The notes under the pieces were generated by a model, which had not been told where the DNA came from, ran no database searches, and saw nothing but the letters and a program-made list of their open reading frames with translations. This document shows, in pieces, positions 1 to 5,028 of a stretch of DNA of 5,214 nt. The stretch lies in the NCBI GenBank assembly GCA_003167475.1, contig PMTB01000223.1:957-6170 (forward strand). Direction: 5' to 3'. Source of the stretch: a candidate division FCPU426 bacterium (lineage in GTDB: Bacteria > Oederibacteriota > PGYV01 > Palsa-1178). Numbering within the stretch: position 1 is the first letter of the stretch; each line of letters starts with the position of its first letter. The translations under genes were made by a program, and so were the position numbers.

Positions 1-90
1 CTTTTGGCTTAAAAACTTAACGGTGACTTCAGGTTCCAGTCTATTGTCTCCAACACTCAACCAACGGCCTTTAAGGTTAAAATAAAAAAA

Positions 91-96
91 GGAAGG
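91..96 (+). promoter_or_regulatory. Ribosome binding site that decides the nrdG start
   Basis: GGAAGG lies 8 nt upstream of the ATG at 105, which is normal Shine-Dalgarno spacing. The in-frame GTG at 96 overlaps this motif by its first base, so it cannot use it. An upstream A-rich run (84-90) adds to an accessible leader. I therefore start the gene at 105 rather than 96, a difference of three residues. Confidence 0.7.
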
Positions 97-104
97 TGCC
101 CGCA

Positions 105-803
105 ATGCAGATCAACGGTTTTGAAGGCGTTTCCCTCGTCGACTACCCAGGCAAGGTCTGTTCCATCATTTACACTTCGCCGTGCAACTTCAAATGCGGT
201 TTCTGCCACAACCCTTTGCTCATACCCGTCAATAACGACGTGATGGACCCTGACGCCATACTCGCGGACCTCGCGGAACGCGCTGGGTTCATAGAGGGGG
301 TGACCATTACCGGGGGCGAACCCACCCTGCAGCTGGATCTGCCGGAATTCGCCGCGGCCTTAAAAAGCATGAACTTCCTTGTCAAGCTCGACACCAACGG
401 CTACAGGCCCCAGGCGTTGAGGGAACTGATGGATAAAAAATTGCTGGATTACATAGCCATGGACATTAAGGCCGCGCCGGACAAGTACTCGGCAGCCTGC
501 GGCACAAAGATAGACCTCGGCAGGATCAGGGAATCCATAAACACCATAATGAATTCGGGGGTGGATTACGAGTTCAGGACGACTGTTGCGCCGGGTTTCG
601 TGGAACCGGATGACGCGTATAAAATAGGCGAAATGATAAAAGGCGCGAAAAGTTTCTCGGTCCAGCAGTTCGACAATAAGACCACATACGACACGGCAAT
701 GAAGAGCACAACCCCGTACACGGAAAACGTGATAGCGAAGTTCGCGGAAAAGATGAGGGAGTTTGTGAAGGAAGTACGGGTTTTAAATACGCTGTCGGTG
801 TAG
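105..803 (+). CDS. nrdG: Anaerobic ribonucleoside-triphosphate reductase activating protein (radical SAM, NrdG2-type)
   Basis: This is a cytoplasmic radical SAM activase of 232 aa. The family uses a [4Fe-4S] cluster and SAM to install the glycyl radical on the anaerobic class III ribonucleotide reductase NrdD. Seen directly: the CX3CX2C cluster motif C27-NFK-C31-GF-C34 followed by HNP; the SAM-binding GGEPT at 70-74; KLDTNG at 94-99; MDIK at 119-122; and a late RTTV strand at 158-161. The N-terminal INGFEGVSLVDYPGK (3-17) and the LDTNG and DYIAMDIK blocks are typical of the longer NrdG2 branch rather than the shorter E. coli NrdG. The ATG at 105 is preferred over the GTG at 96 because GGAAGG sits 8 nt before it. 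NrdD is not in the window and would have to lie upstream or elsewhere. This subfamily is annotated mainly by homology, so activation of another glycyl radical enzyme is possible. No terminator follows directly; a palindromic repeat begins 27 nt after the stop. Confidence 0.88.
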   Translation: MQINGFEGVSLVDYPGKVCSIIYTSPCNFKCGFCHNPLLIPVNNDVMDPDAILADLAERAGFIEGVTITGGEPTLQLDLPEFAAALKSMNFLVKLDTNGYRPQALRELMDKKLLDYIAMDIKAAPDKYSAACGTKIDLGRIRESINTIMNSGVDYEFRTTVAPGFVEPDDAYKIGEMIKGAKSFSVQQFDNKTTYDTAMKSTTPYTENVIAKFAEKMREFVKEVRVLNTLSV

Positions 804-830
804 GCATAAAAATAAAAAGATCTAATGGAA

Positions 831-985
831 GCGGCGTCATTGCGGGGAACGTGACTTTCCGCGACGAAGCAATCTGGTCTCAATCAAAGCCTGCGGAGCA
901 ATGCAGAATATAAAAAAAAACTTATCGTGGAACAGAGATTGCTTCGTCGCCAAAAAACAAGAGCGGCTCCTCGCAATGACGGCGC
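831..985. repeat. Nested imperfect palindrome, GTCATTGCGAGG-type interspersed repeat
   Basis: Two inverted arms face each other. The outer blocks at 831-847 and 969-985 match at 15 of 17 positions (core CGTCATTGCG / CGCAATGACG). The inner blocks at 861-875 (GCGACGAAGCAATCT) and 936-950 are a perfect 15-bp inverted repeat. A 60-nt centre with an A-rich run (912-920) lies between the inner blocks, and each arm has a variable stretch between its outer and inner block. I recognise the GTCATTGCGAGGA...GCGACGAAGCAATCT pattern as a widespread bacterial intergenic repeat with no transposase of its own. The structure resembles a MITE or two head-to-head REP units. It separates nrdG from the metK promoter and could act as a barrier to read-through. 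No target-site duplication is obvious. Confidence 0.75.
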
Positions 986-1027
986 AACGTTTGGACAATT
1001 ATCTCCTTCTTTTCCGCGATATTTTTA

Positions 1028-1056
1028 TGGAAAATCCAACCCCTCTGTGATATAAT
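1028..1056 (+). promoter_or_regulatory. Sigma70-type promoter of metK-ahcY with extended -10
   Basis: The -10 hexamer TATAAT at 1051-1056 is a perfect match and is preceded by TGA, giving an extended -10 (TGATATAAT, 1048-1056). A weak -35, TGGAAA at 1028-1033 (4 of 6), lies 17 bp upstream. The predicted transcription start is near 1063, which leaves a leader of about 40 nt containing the AAGGAGG ribosome binding site (1088-1094). That is too short for most SAM-sensing riboswitches. Confidence 0.7.
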
Positions 1057-1103
1057 TCCCCTCAAATTTACTTGTAAAATTTTCCCTAAGGAGGAACAAA
1101 TAA

Positions 1104-2276
1104 ATGGAAGTTAAAGACGGTATTTTTACATCGGAATCAGTCACATGCGGCCACCCGGACAAGGTTGCCGACCAGATCTCCGACGCTGTACTCGATGAGA
1201 TCCTAAGGCAGGACACAAAATCCAGGGTGGCTTGCGAGACGCTCCTGGCGAAGGGAATAGTCGTCATCGCCGGCGAGATTACAACGACCGCCACGCTCGA
1301 TTTCCAGAAGATAGTGCGCGACACATTGCTCGAGATCGGATATAAAACCAGGGAAGACGGCATAGACCCGTATTCCTGCAATATCCTCATATCGGTTTCA
1401 AAACAGTCGCCCGACATAAGCCAGGGCGTGACAAACGCCGGCGGAAAAAAAGGCGCCAAGGAAGAGGGAGCAGGGGATCAGGGAATGATGTTCGGCTATG
1501 CCACGAACGAAACCAAGGAACTCATGCCATGGCCCATCATGTACGCGAACAAGCTCGTTGAAAGGCTCGAGGAAGTAAGAAGGAAGAAGATCATCACATA
1601 CTTAAGGCCGGACGGCAAGTCGCAGGTATCGGTCAGGTACCACGGCGGCAAACCTGTGGAAGTTATGGCCGTTGTAATATCCAACCAGCATGCCGAGGTC
1701 AGCATGACAAAGCTCCGCGCCGACATCAAAAAGCACGTCATCGACCCGATCATCCCGAAAAACATGATATCAAAGAATACCAAGATACACATCAACCCGA
1801 CAGGCAAGTTCATGGTCGGAGGCCCTGAAGGTGACACAGGATTGACCGGCAGGAAAATCATAGTCGACACATACGGCGGCATGGGCAGGCACGGCGGCGG
1901 CGCGTTCTCGGGAAAAGATCCGTCGAAAGTGGACCGCTCGGCAGCTTACATGGCAAGATATGTCGCCAAGAACATAGTGGCCGCGGGTCTCGCGGATAAA
2001 TGCGAAGTGCAGCTCTCCTACGCCATAGGCGTTGCAGAACCGACTTCCGTGCTGGTATCCACATTTGACACGAACAAGGTGGAAGAAAGCAAGATAGAAG
2101 AGGCTGTTATGAAAGTATTCAAACTTACGCCCAAGGGCATCAGGGAAACGCTTGACCTGCGCAGGCCCATATACCGCAAGACAGCCGCGCACGGCCATTT
2201 CGGCAGGCTTGACCCGGATTTCACATGGGAAGCCACAGACAAAGCAGCGGCACTGAAGAAGGCAGCAGGACTGTAA
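1104..2276 (+). CDS. metK: S-adenosylmethionine synthetase (methionine adenosyltransferase)
   Basis: This 390-aa cytoplasmic enzyme makes S-adenosylmethionine from L-methionine and ATP, releasing phosphate and pyrophosphate. The length is close to the family norm (about 380-400 aa). Seen directly: the N-terminal FTSESVTCGHPDK with catalytic-type H17 and D19; the ATP-binding signature GAGDQGMMFGYA at 122-133; the P-loop-like GGGAFSGKD at 264-272; and EGDTGLTGRK (242-251) and RSAAYMARY (278-286), all conserved in bacterial MetK. The start is secure: AAGGAGG ends 9 nt before the ATG, with an extended -10 promoter upstream. The stop is followed 30 nt later by ahcY, with no terminator or promoter visible between them, so the two are very likely co-transcribed. 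SAM made here feeds methyltransferases, whose product AhcY then clears, and radical SAM enzymes such as the upstream NrdG. No key residue appears to be missing. Confidence 0.97.
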   Translation: MEVKDGIFTSESVTCGHPDKVADQISDAVLDEILRQDTKSRVACETLLAKGIVVIAGEITTTATLDFQKIVRDTLLEIGYKTREDGIDPYSCNILISVSKQSPDISQGVTNAGGKKGAKEEGAGDQGMMFGYATNETKELMPWPIMYANKLVERLEEVRRKKIITYLRPDGKSQVSVRYHGGKPVEVMAVVISNQHAEVSMTKLRADIKKHVIDPIIPKNMISKNTKIHINPTGKFMVGGPEGDTGLTGRKIIVDTYGGMGRHGGGAFSGKDPSKVDRSAAYMARYVAKNIVAAGLADKCEVQLSYAIGVAEPTSVLVSTFDTNKVEESKIEEAVMKVFKLTPKGIRETLDLRRPIYRKTAAHGHFGRLDPDFTWEATDKAAALKKAAGL

Positions 2277-2306
2277 ACACCGGGCAATAAAATTTTGGGA
2301 GGATAA

Positions 2307-3569
2307 ATGAAAAAAGCATATGACATAAAGGACATAAAACTTGCCGCGGAAGGCAAGAGGAAGATAGAATGGGCCGAAAGAAATATGCCTGTCCTGCGCC
2401 TTATCAGGGAAGATTTTAAGAAGAGCAAACCCCTGGCCGGCCAGACATGCGTGGCATGCCTGCACATCACCACCGAAACAGCCAACCTGCTGTGGACATT
2501 GAAGGAAGGCGGCGCGAATGTGGTAGCCTGCGCCTCCAACCCGCTTTCAACCCAGGACGAAGTCGCTGCCGCGCTTGTGAAGTACCACGGCATCCCGGTT
2601 TTCGCCATTAAGGGAGAATCAAATAAAGTTTATTATTCCCACATACTGTCGGCTCTCGAAGCAAAGCCGACGCTCACCATGGATGACGGCGCGGACACTG
2701 TTTCCATCATCCACAAGACGCACAGGCACCTGATACCGGGCATCATCGGCGGCACGGAAGAGACCACCACCGGCGTTATCAGGCTTAAAGCCATGGAAAA
2801 AGAAGGCGTGCTCGAGTACCCGATTATCGCGGTAAACGAAGCCATGACCAAACACTTATTCGACAACCGTTACGGCACGGGACAGTCCACGCTTGACGGC
2901 GTGATCAGGGCCACCAATGTGCTGCTCGCGGGTTCCACCCTCGTGGTAGCCGGCTACGGCTGGTGTGGCAAGGGCCTCGCCATGAGGGGCTCGGGAGCAG
3001 GGGCGAACGTCATAGTGACGGAAGTTGACCCGATCAAGGCGCTTGAGGCAAAGATGGAAGGCTACCAGGTAATGTCAATGTTAGACGCCGCGCCGCTTGG
3101 CGATGTGTTCATCACGGTCACAGGAGACATCAATGTAATAAGGAAAGAGCATTTCATGAAGATGAAGGACAACGCTATAGTCGCGAACTCGGGCCATTTC
3201 AATGTGGAAATAGACCTGCCGGCGCTTGAAAAAATAGCGGTAACCAAAAAAGAAGTAAGGAACATGGTTGTCGAGTATAAATTGAAATCAGGCAGCAGGA
3301 TAAATGTCCTCGCCGACGGCAGGCTGGTCAACCTGGCCACAGCCGAGGGCCATCCGGCAATGGTTATGGACATGTCGTTCGCCAACCAGTCGCAGGGCGC
3401 GGAGTACATGGTGAAGAATTACAGGGACCTGGAAAAGAAAGTATACACGGTACCCGCGGATATAGACCGCAAGATAGCGGAGATAAAGCTCAAATCCATG
3501 GGAGTGAAGCTGGAAAAGCTGACCGCGGAGCAGGTTAAATATCTGGGAAGCTGGCAGGAAGGGACGTAA
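2307..3569 (+). CDS. ahcY: Adenosylhomocysteinase (S-adenosylhomocysteine hydrolase), short archaeal/Thermotoga-like type
   Basis: This 420-aa NAD-dependent cytoplasmic enzyme reversibly splits S-adenosylhomocysteine into adenosine and homocysteine, relieving inhibition of methyltransferases. Substrate-domain motifs seen: CLHITTETAN with H53, NPLSTQDEVAAAL (78-90), DDGAD (126-130), GGTEETTTG (148-156), and MTKHLFDN with K182, D186 and N187. The cofactor domain has GTGQSTLDGVIRATN (190-204) and the Rossmann motif GYGWCGKG (216-223), with acidic E239 after the second strand. NSGHFNVEID carries H297 and AEGHP carries H349. The position of human Cys195 is Thr (T191), and the C-terminus ends YLGSWQEGT instead of the eukaryotic KPDHYRY. 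With the absence of an internal insertion, this places it in the short branch shared with archaea and Thermotoga. GGGAGG ends 4 nt before the ATG, a tight but usable spacing. It is the second gene of the metK operon, whose terminator lies 67 nt downstream. A repeat hairpin overlaps the last codon and stop. Confidence 0.96.
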   Translation: MKKAYDIKDIKLAAEGKRKIEWAERNMPVLRLIREDFKKSKPLAGQTCVACLHITTETANLLWTLKEGGANVVACASNPLSTQDEVAAALVKYHGIPVFAIKGESNKVYYSHILSALEAKPTLTMDDGADTVSIIHKTHRHLIPGIIGGTEETTTGVIRLKAMEKEGVLEYPIIAVNEAMTKHLFDNRYGTGQSTLDGVIRATNVLLAGSTLVVAGYGWCGKGLAMRGSGAGANVIVTEVDPIKALEAKMEGYQVMSMLDAAPLGDVFITVTGDINVIRKEHFMKMKDNAIVANSGHFNVEIDLPALEKIAVTKKEVRNMVVEYKLKSGSRINVLADGRLVNLATAEGHPAMVMDMSFANQSQGAEYMVKNYRDLEKKVYTVPADIDRKIAEIKLKSMGVKLEKLTAEQVKYLGSWQEGT

Positions 3570-3630
3570 AATTTTCTTAGGGAAATTTTACGAGAGAGTA
3601 GATAGGTGAGAGTAGATAGTAGATAAAACA
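3565..3630 (+). repeat. Hairpin plus GA-rich tail repeat, copy A, fused to the ahcY stop codon
   Basis: A 12-bp stem (3565-3576 with 3581-3592, one T-G wobble, loop TTAG) starts inside the last codon of ahcY and includes its TAA. It runs straight into a GA-rich tail of 39 nt (3592-3630) that itself contains the 12-mer GAGAGTAGATAG twice, at 3594-3605 and 3608-3619. The same tail recurs at 3928-3966 with 37 of 39 identities, again directly behind an AT-rich hairpin. The tail has stop codons in all forward frames and is not coding. The element sits in the 3' untranslated region of the operon, just before its terminator. Confidence 0.75.
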
Positions 3631-3636
3631 AACAAC

Positions 3637-3663
3637 AAAAGGCGGGCGAAAGCCCGCCTTTTT
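3637..3663 (+). terminator. Rho-independent terminator of the metK-ahcY operon
   Basis: A perfect GC stem GGCGGGC / GCCCGCC (3641-3647 and 3652-3658) with a GAAA tetraloop is flanked by AAAA on the left and TTTTT (3659-3663) on the right. The A and T runs extend the stem to about 11 bp. The T-tract is on the plus-strand 3' side. The A-tract opposite also allows some termination from the minus strand, but no minus-strand gene is seen nearby. Confidence 0.92.
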
Positions 3664-3670
3664 CGATTAA

Positions 3671-3777
3671 GGCCTGCGGCAGGCGGGCACATGGGCCCGC
3701 CCCTACGCGGCTGTAAAATATTTTATGACAATGTAGGGGCGGACCTATGTGTCCGCCCGCTGCTGCGCCTTGCGGCC
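3671..3777. repeat. Inverted pair of GTAGGGGCGG palindromes forming one large imperfect palindrome
   Basis: Two related hairpin units face each other. On the minus strand one begins GTAGGGG at 3706 and reads leftward; on the plus strand the other begins GTAGGGG at 3733. Their stems are GGCGGGC / GCCCGCC (3697-3703 with 3684-3690 in minus orientation) and GGCGGAC / GTCCGCC (3738-3744 with 3751-3757). They differ by a compensatory pair (G-C versus A-T), with loops CCATGT and CTATGT. Between the units, a perfect 12-bp palindrome TAAAATATTTTA (3714-3725) lies exactly at the symmetry centre. The outer ends (GGCCTGCGGC at 3671, TGCGGCC ending at 3777) are also partly complementary. The unit is noncoding and REP-like. 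Confidence 0.75.
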
Positions 3778-3789
3778 AACACAAACAAA

Positions 3790-3818
3790 TTGACAATTAC
3801 CGTGTTTTATAATATAAC
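3790..3818 (+). promoter_or_regulatory. Sigma70-type promoter of tRNA-Cys
   Basis: A consensus -35 TTGACA (3790-3795) is separated by exactly 17 bp from a -10 TATAAC (3813-3818). The predicted start near 3825 is a few bases before the mature tRNA 5' end at 3832, as expected for a tRNA promoter. A second TATAAT at 3808-3813 is too close to the -35 (12 bp) to be its partner. Confidence 0.75.
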
Positions 3819-3831
3819 TGTAGTTCACTGA

Positions 3832-3906
3832 GGCGGCGTAGCCAAGCGGTAAGGCACGGGTCTGCAAAACCCTTATGCATCGGTTCAATTCCGATCGCCG
3901 CCTCCA
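3832..3906 (+). tRNA. trnC: tRNA-Cys (anticodon GCA), CCA encoded
   Basis: The sequence folds into a complete cloverleaf. The acceptor stem is GGCGGCG (3832-3838) with CGCCGCC (3896-3902). The D arm is GCC / GGC (3841-3843 with 3853-3855). The anticodon stem is CGGGT / ACCCT (3857-3861 with 3869-3873, outermost C-T mismatch) around the loop CTGCAAA, with anticodon GCA at 3864-3866. The variable loop is TATGC, and the T arm is ATCGG / CCGAT (3879-3883 with 3891-3895) around TTCAATT. The discriminator is U (3903), the identity base of bacterial tRNA-Cys, followed by an encoded CCA (3904-3906). It stands alone with its own promoter. The last five bases are also the left arm of the adjoining repeat hairpin. 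Confidence 0.96.
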
Positions 3907-3966
3907 AATTTTTCTTCGAAAAATTTGGAGAGAGTAGATAGGTGAGAGTAGAAAGTAGATAAAGCA
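3902..3966 (+). repeat. Hairpin plus GA-rich tail repeat, copy B, fused to the tRNA-Cys 3' end
   Basis: A perfect 13-bp stem CTCCAAATTTTTC / GAAAAATTTGGAG (3902-3914 with 3918-3930, loop TTC) begins at the last acceptor-stem base of tRNA-Cys and includes its discriminator and CCA. The right arm runs into a GA-rich tail (3928-3966) that matches copy A (3592-3630) at 37 of 39 positions. No T-run follows the stem, so it is not a standard terminator. The T-run lies inside the left arm. The direct-repeat spacing between the copies is 336 bp, and the terminator, the large palindrome and the tRNA lie between them. Confidence 0.75.
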
Positions 3967-3972
3967 GGATTT

Positions 3973-4017
3973 GTAGGGACAGCGCTCCTGCGCTGTCCGC
4001 ACGCGGGGTTTAATTTT
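3973..4017. repeat. GTAGGGACAG hairpin repeat, copy 1 (upstream of the CPBP gene)
   Basis: A perfect 9-bp stem GGACAGCGC / GCGCTGTCC (3977-3985 with 3990-3998, loop TCCT) is led by GTAG and followed by GCACGCGGGGTTTAATTTT. Over the first 40 bases it matches the unit at 4951-4990 at 38 positions; one change is in the loop and one in the tail. It is a REP-like noncoding element. It ends 7 nt before the GGAGGG ribosome binding site (4025-4030) of the following gene, so in mRNA it would form a 5' hairpin. Confidence 0.75.
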
Positions 4018-4034
4018 TAAAACCGGAGGGTCTT

Positions 4035-4919
4035 ATGTTCAAAAACAAAAGTCTCACTTATATCATCCTTGTTTTTGTTTTGACCGGTCTTTATTCGCTT
4101 TTATACCTTAAGTTCCCGATAAAGATCGGCGAACCCGTCAGCTTTGTCATCACCATTTTTTACATGTTCATCCCGCTTATTGCCACGTTTATACTCCAGC
4201 TTGGCGTGTATAAGGAGCCTTTGAAGGATATCAATATCATATGGAAGTGGAGCAACTGGTATATTGTTGCGGCTTTACTGCCCATTGTCCTTATGTTCCT
4301 GTCGCTGGGCATATCGCTTTTATTTCCCGGCGTTGTTTATGACCCTTCCATGTCCGGGTTCCTTGAAAATTTGGCGAAAAAATTATCCCCCGCACAGATG
4401 GAAAAATCTCTGGCGTCCATAAAGCCCATGATGAAATATATGATGATCATTACCCTGGGTCAGGCATTGCTCGCCGGGGTTACTGTCAATGCGGTGGCGG
4501 CGTTTGGCGAAGAGGCCGGGTGGAGGGGATTTCTTTTAAGTTCGCTTAAAGGCAGGAATTTCTACGTGGCATCAATTATAATAGGGCTGGTATGGGGTTT
4601 CTGGCACGCGCCGGTCATAATACAGGGGCATAATTATCCCGAGCACCCGCAGATGGGTATTTTCATGATGGCGGTCTTCACCATGCTTTTGACCCCAATC
4701 ATGGTTTATCTGACAATGAAGTCAGGTTCGGTTATCGCGGCCGCTGTTTTCCACGGGACAATGAACGCCTCGGCAGGAATGGCGATCATGGTTATAAGGG
4801 GCGGCAACGACCTGACAGTGGGCTTAACCGGGGTGTCGGGGTTCATGGCGCTGTTAATAATCAATATAGCTTTGTTCTTATATGACAGGTTTGTGGCGAA
4901 GGAAAAGATCATCATTTGA
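4035..4919 (+). CDS. CPBP family intramembrane glutamic protease (CAAX/Abi-type)
   Basis: This is a 294-aa integral membrane protein with about eight hydrophobic segments (roughly 8-24, 36-57, 76-97, 136-157, 176-190, 207-227, 230-252, 266-284). The family motifs are complete: EEAGWRG with E159, E160 and R164; FWHAP with H191; and FHGTMN with H240 and N244. These are the catalytic or metal-site positions of the Rce1-like CPBP/Abi group. Eukaryotic members trim prenylated CAAX proteins. Bacterial members are linked to bacteriocin self-immunity, peptide maturation or membrane signalling, and most have no known substrate. The polar stretch 103-133 (KKLSPAQMEKS at 115-125) is a large loop between segments 3 and 4. 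The start follows GGAGGG (4025-4030) by 4 nt. The neighbours (tRNA-Cys, repeats) give no functional clue, and no bacteriocin or peptide gene is seen. No promoter of its own is evident, so read-through from the tRNA promoter is possible. Codons look richer in TTT and CTT than in metK and ahcY, partly because of the hydrophobic content. Confidence 0.88.
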   Translation: MFKNKSLTYIILVFVLTGLYSLLYLKFPIKIGEPVSFVITIFYMFIPLIATFILQLGVYKEPLKDINIIWKWSNWYIVAALLPIVLMFLSLGISLLFPGVVYDPSMSGFLENLAKKLSPAQMEKSLASIKPMMKYMMIITLGQALLAGVTVNAVAAFGEEAGWRGFLLSSLKGRNFYVASIIIGLVWGFWHAPVIIQGHNYPEHPQMGIFMMAVFTMLLTPIMVYLTMKSGSVIAAAVFHGTMNASAGMAIMVIRGGNDLTVGLTGVSGFMALLIINIALFLYDRFVAKEKIII

Positions 4920-4950
4920 AAAGGTGTTACTTGTACTGGTTTTGGAATTG

Positions 4951-4996
4951 GTAGGGACAGCGCTCCCGCGCTGTCCGCACGAGGGGTTTAGATTTT
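4951..4996. repeat. GTAGGGACAG hairpin repeat, copy 2 (downstream of the CPBP gene)
   Basis: This has the same perfect 9-bp stem as copy 1: GGACAGCGC / GCGCTGTCC (4955-4963 with 4968-4976), loop TCCC, followed by GCACGAGGGGTTTAGATTTT. It lies in the same orientation as copy 1, 978 bp downstream, so the two bracket the CPBP gene as direct repeats. It starts 31 nt after the CPBP stop and may serve as a 3'-end hairpin, but there is no proper T-run. Confidence 0.75.
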
Positions 4997-4999
4997 GTA

Positions 5000-5028
5000 G
5001 TAGTCGCATCCTTTCAGGGTGCGTCGAC
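5000..5028. repeat. GTAGTCGCATCC palindrome
   Basis: An imperfect inverted repeat pairs 5000-5011 (GTAGTCGCATCC) with 5017-5028 (GGGTGCGTCGAC) around TTTCA. Ten of twelve positions pair, including one wobble. It follows the GTAGGGACAG unit after only 3 nt, giving a compound of two repeat families. I recall similar GTCGCACCC...GGGTGCGAC palindromes as dispersed elements in uncultured bacterial genomes. Only one copy is present in this window. Confidence 0.55.

Noticed and set aside
1..85. Open plus-strand frame reaching a TAA at 83-85, possibly the tail of an upstream gene
   Set aside because: It encodes only 27 residues rich in Leu, Ser and Thr with no recognisable motif, and its codons are unlike those of the neighbours. 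It does not look like the C-terminus of NrdD, so it is not supported as a partial gene.
991..1025. TGGACA at 992-997 as an alternative -35 upstream of metK
   Set aside because: No acceptable -10 lies 16-18 bp downstream (the sequence there is CGCGAT), while TGATATAAT further on is a far better match.
2277..2306. Possible SAH riboswitch before ahcY
   Set aside because: Only 30 nt separate metK and ahcY, which is too short, and the sequence is occupied by the ribosome binding site.
1770..2608. Long minus-strand open frames opposite metK and ahcY
   Set aside because: They mirror two clearly conserved plus-strand enzymes, are rich in Cys, Phe and Arg from reverse-complement codons, and show no known motif.
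3592..3966. GA-rich direct repeats read as a possible two-unit CRISPR array
   Set aside because: There are only two copies, 336 bp apart, with a terminator, a palindrome pair and a tRNA between them. There is no regular spacer length and no cas gene.
3419..4002. Two minus-strand open frames (3419-3796 and 3745-4002) across the end of ahcY, the repeats and the tRNA
   Set aside because: They run through the ahcY reading frame, a terminator, palindromes and the tRNA, and show no domain or ribosome binding site. They are open by chance in GC-rich repeats.
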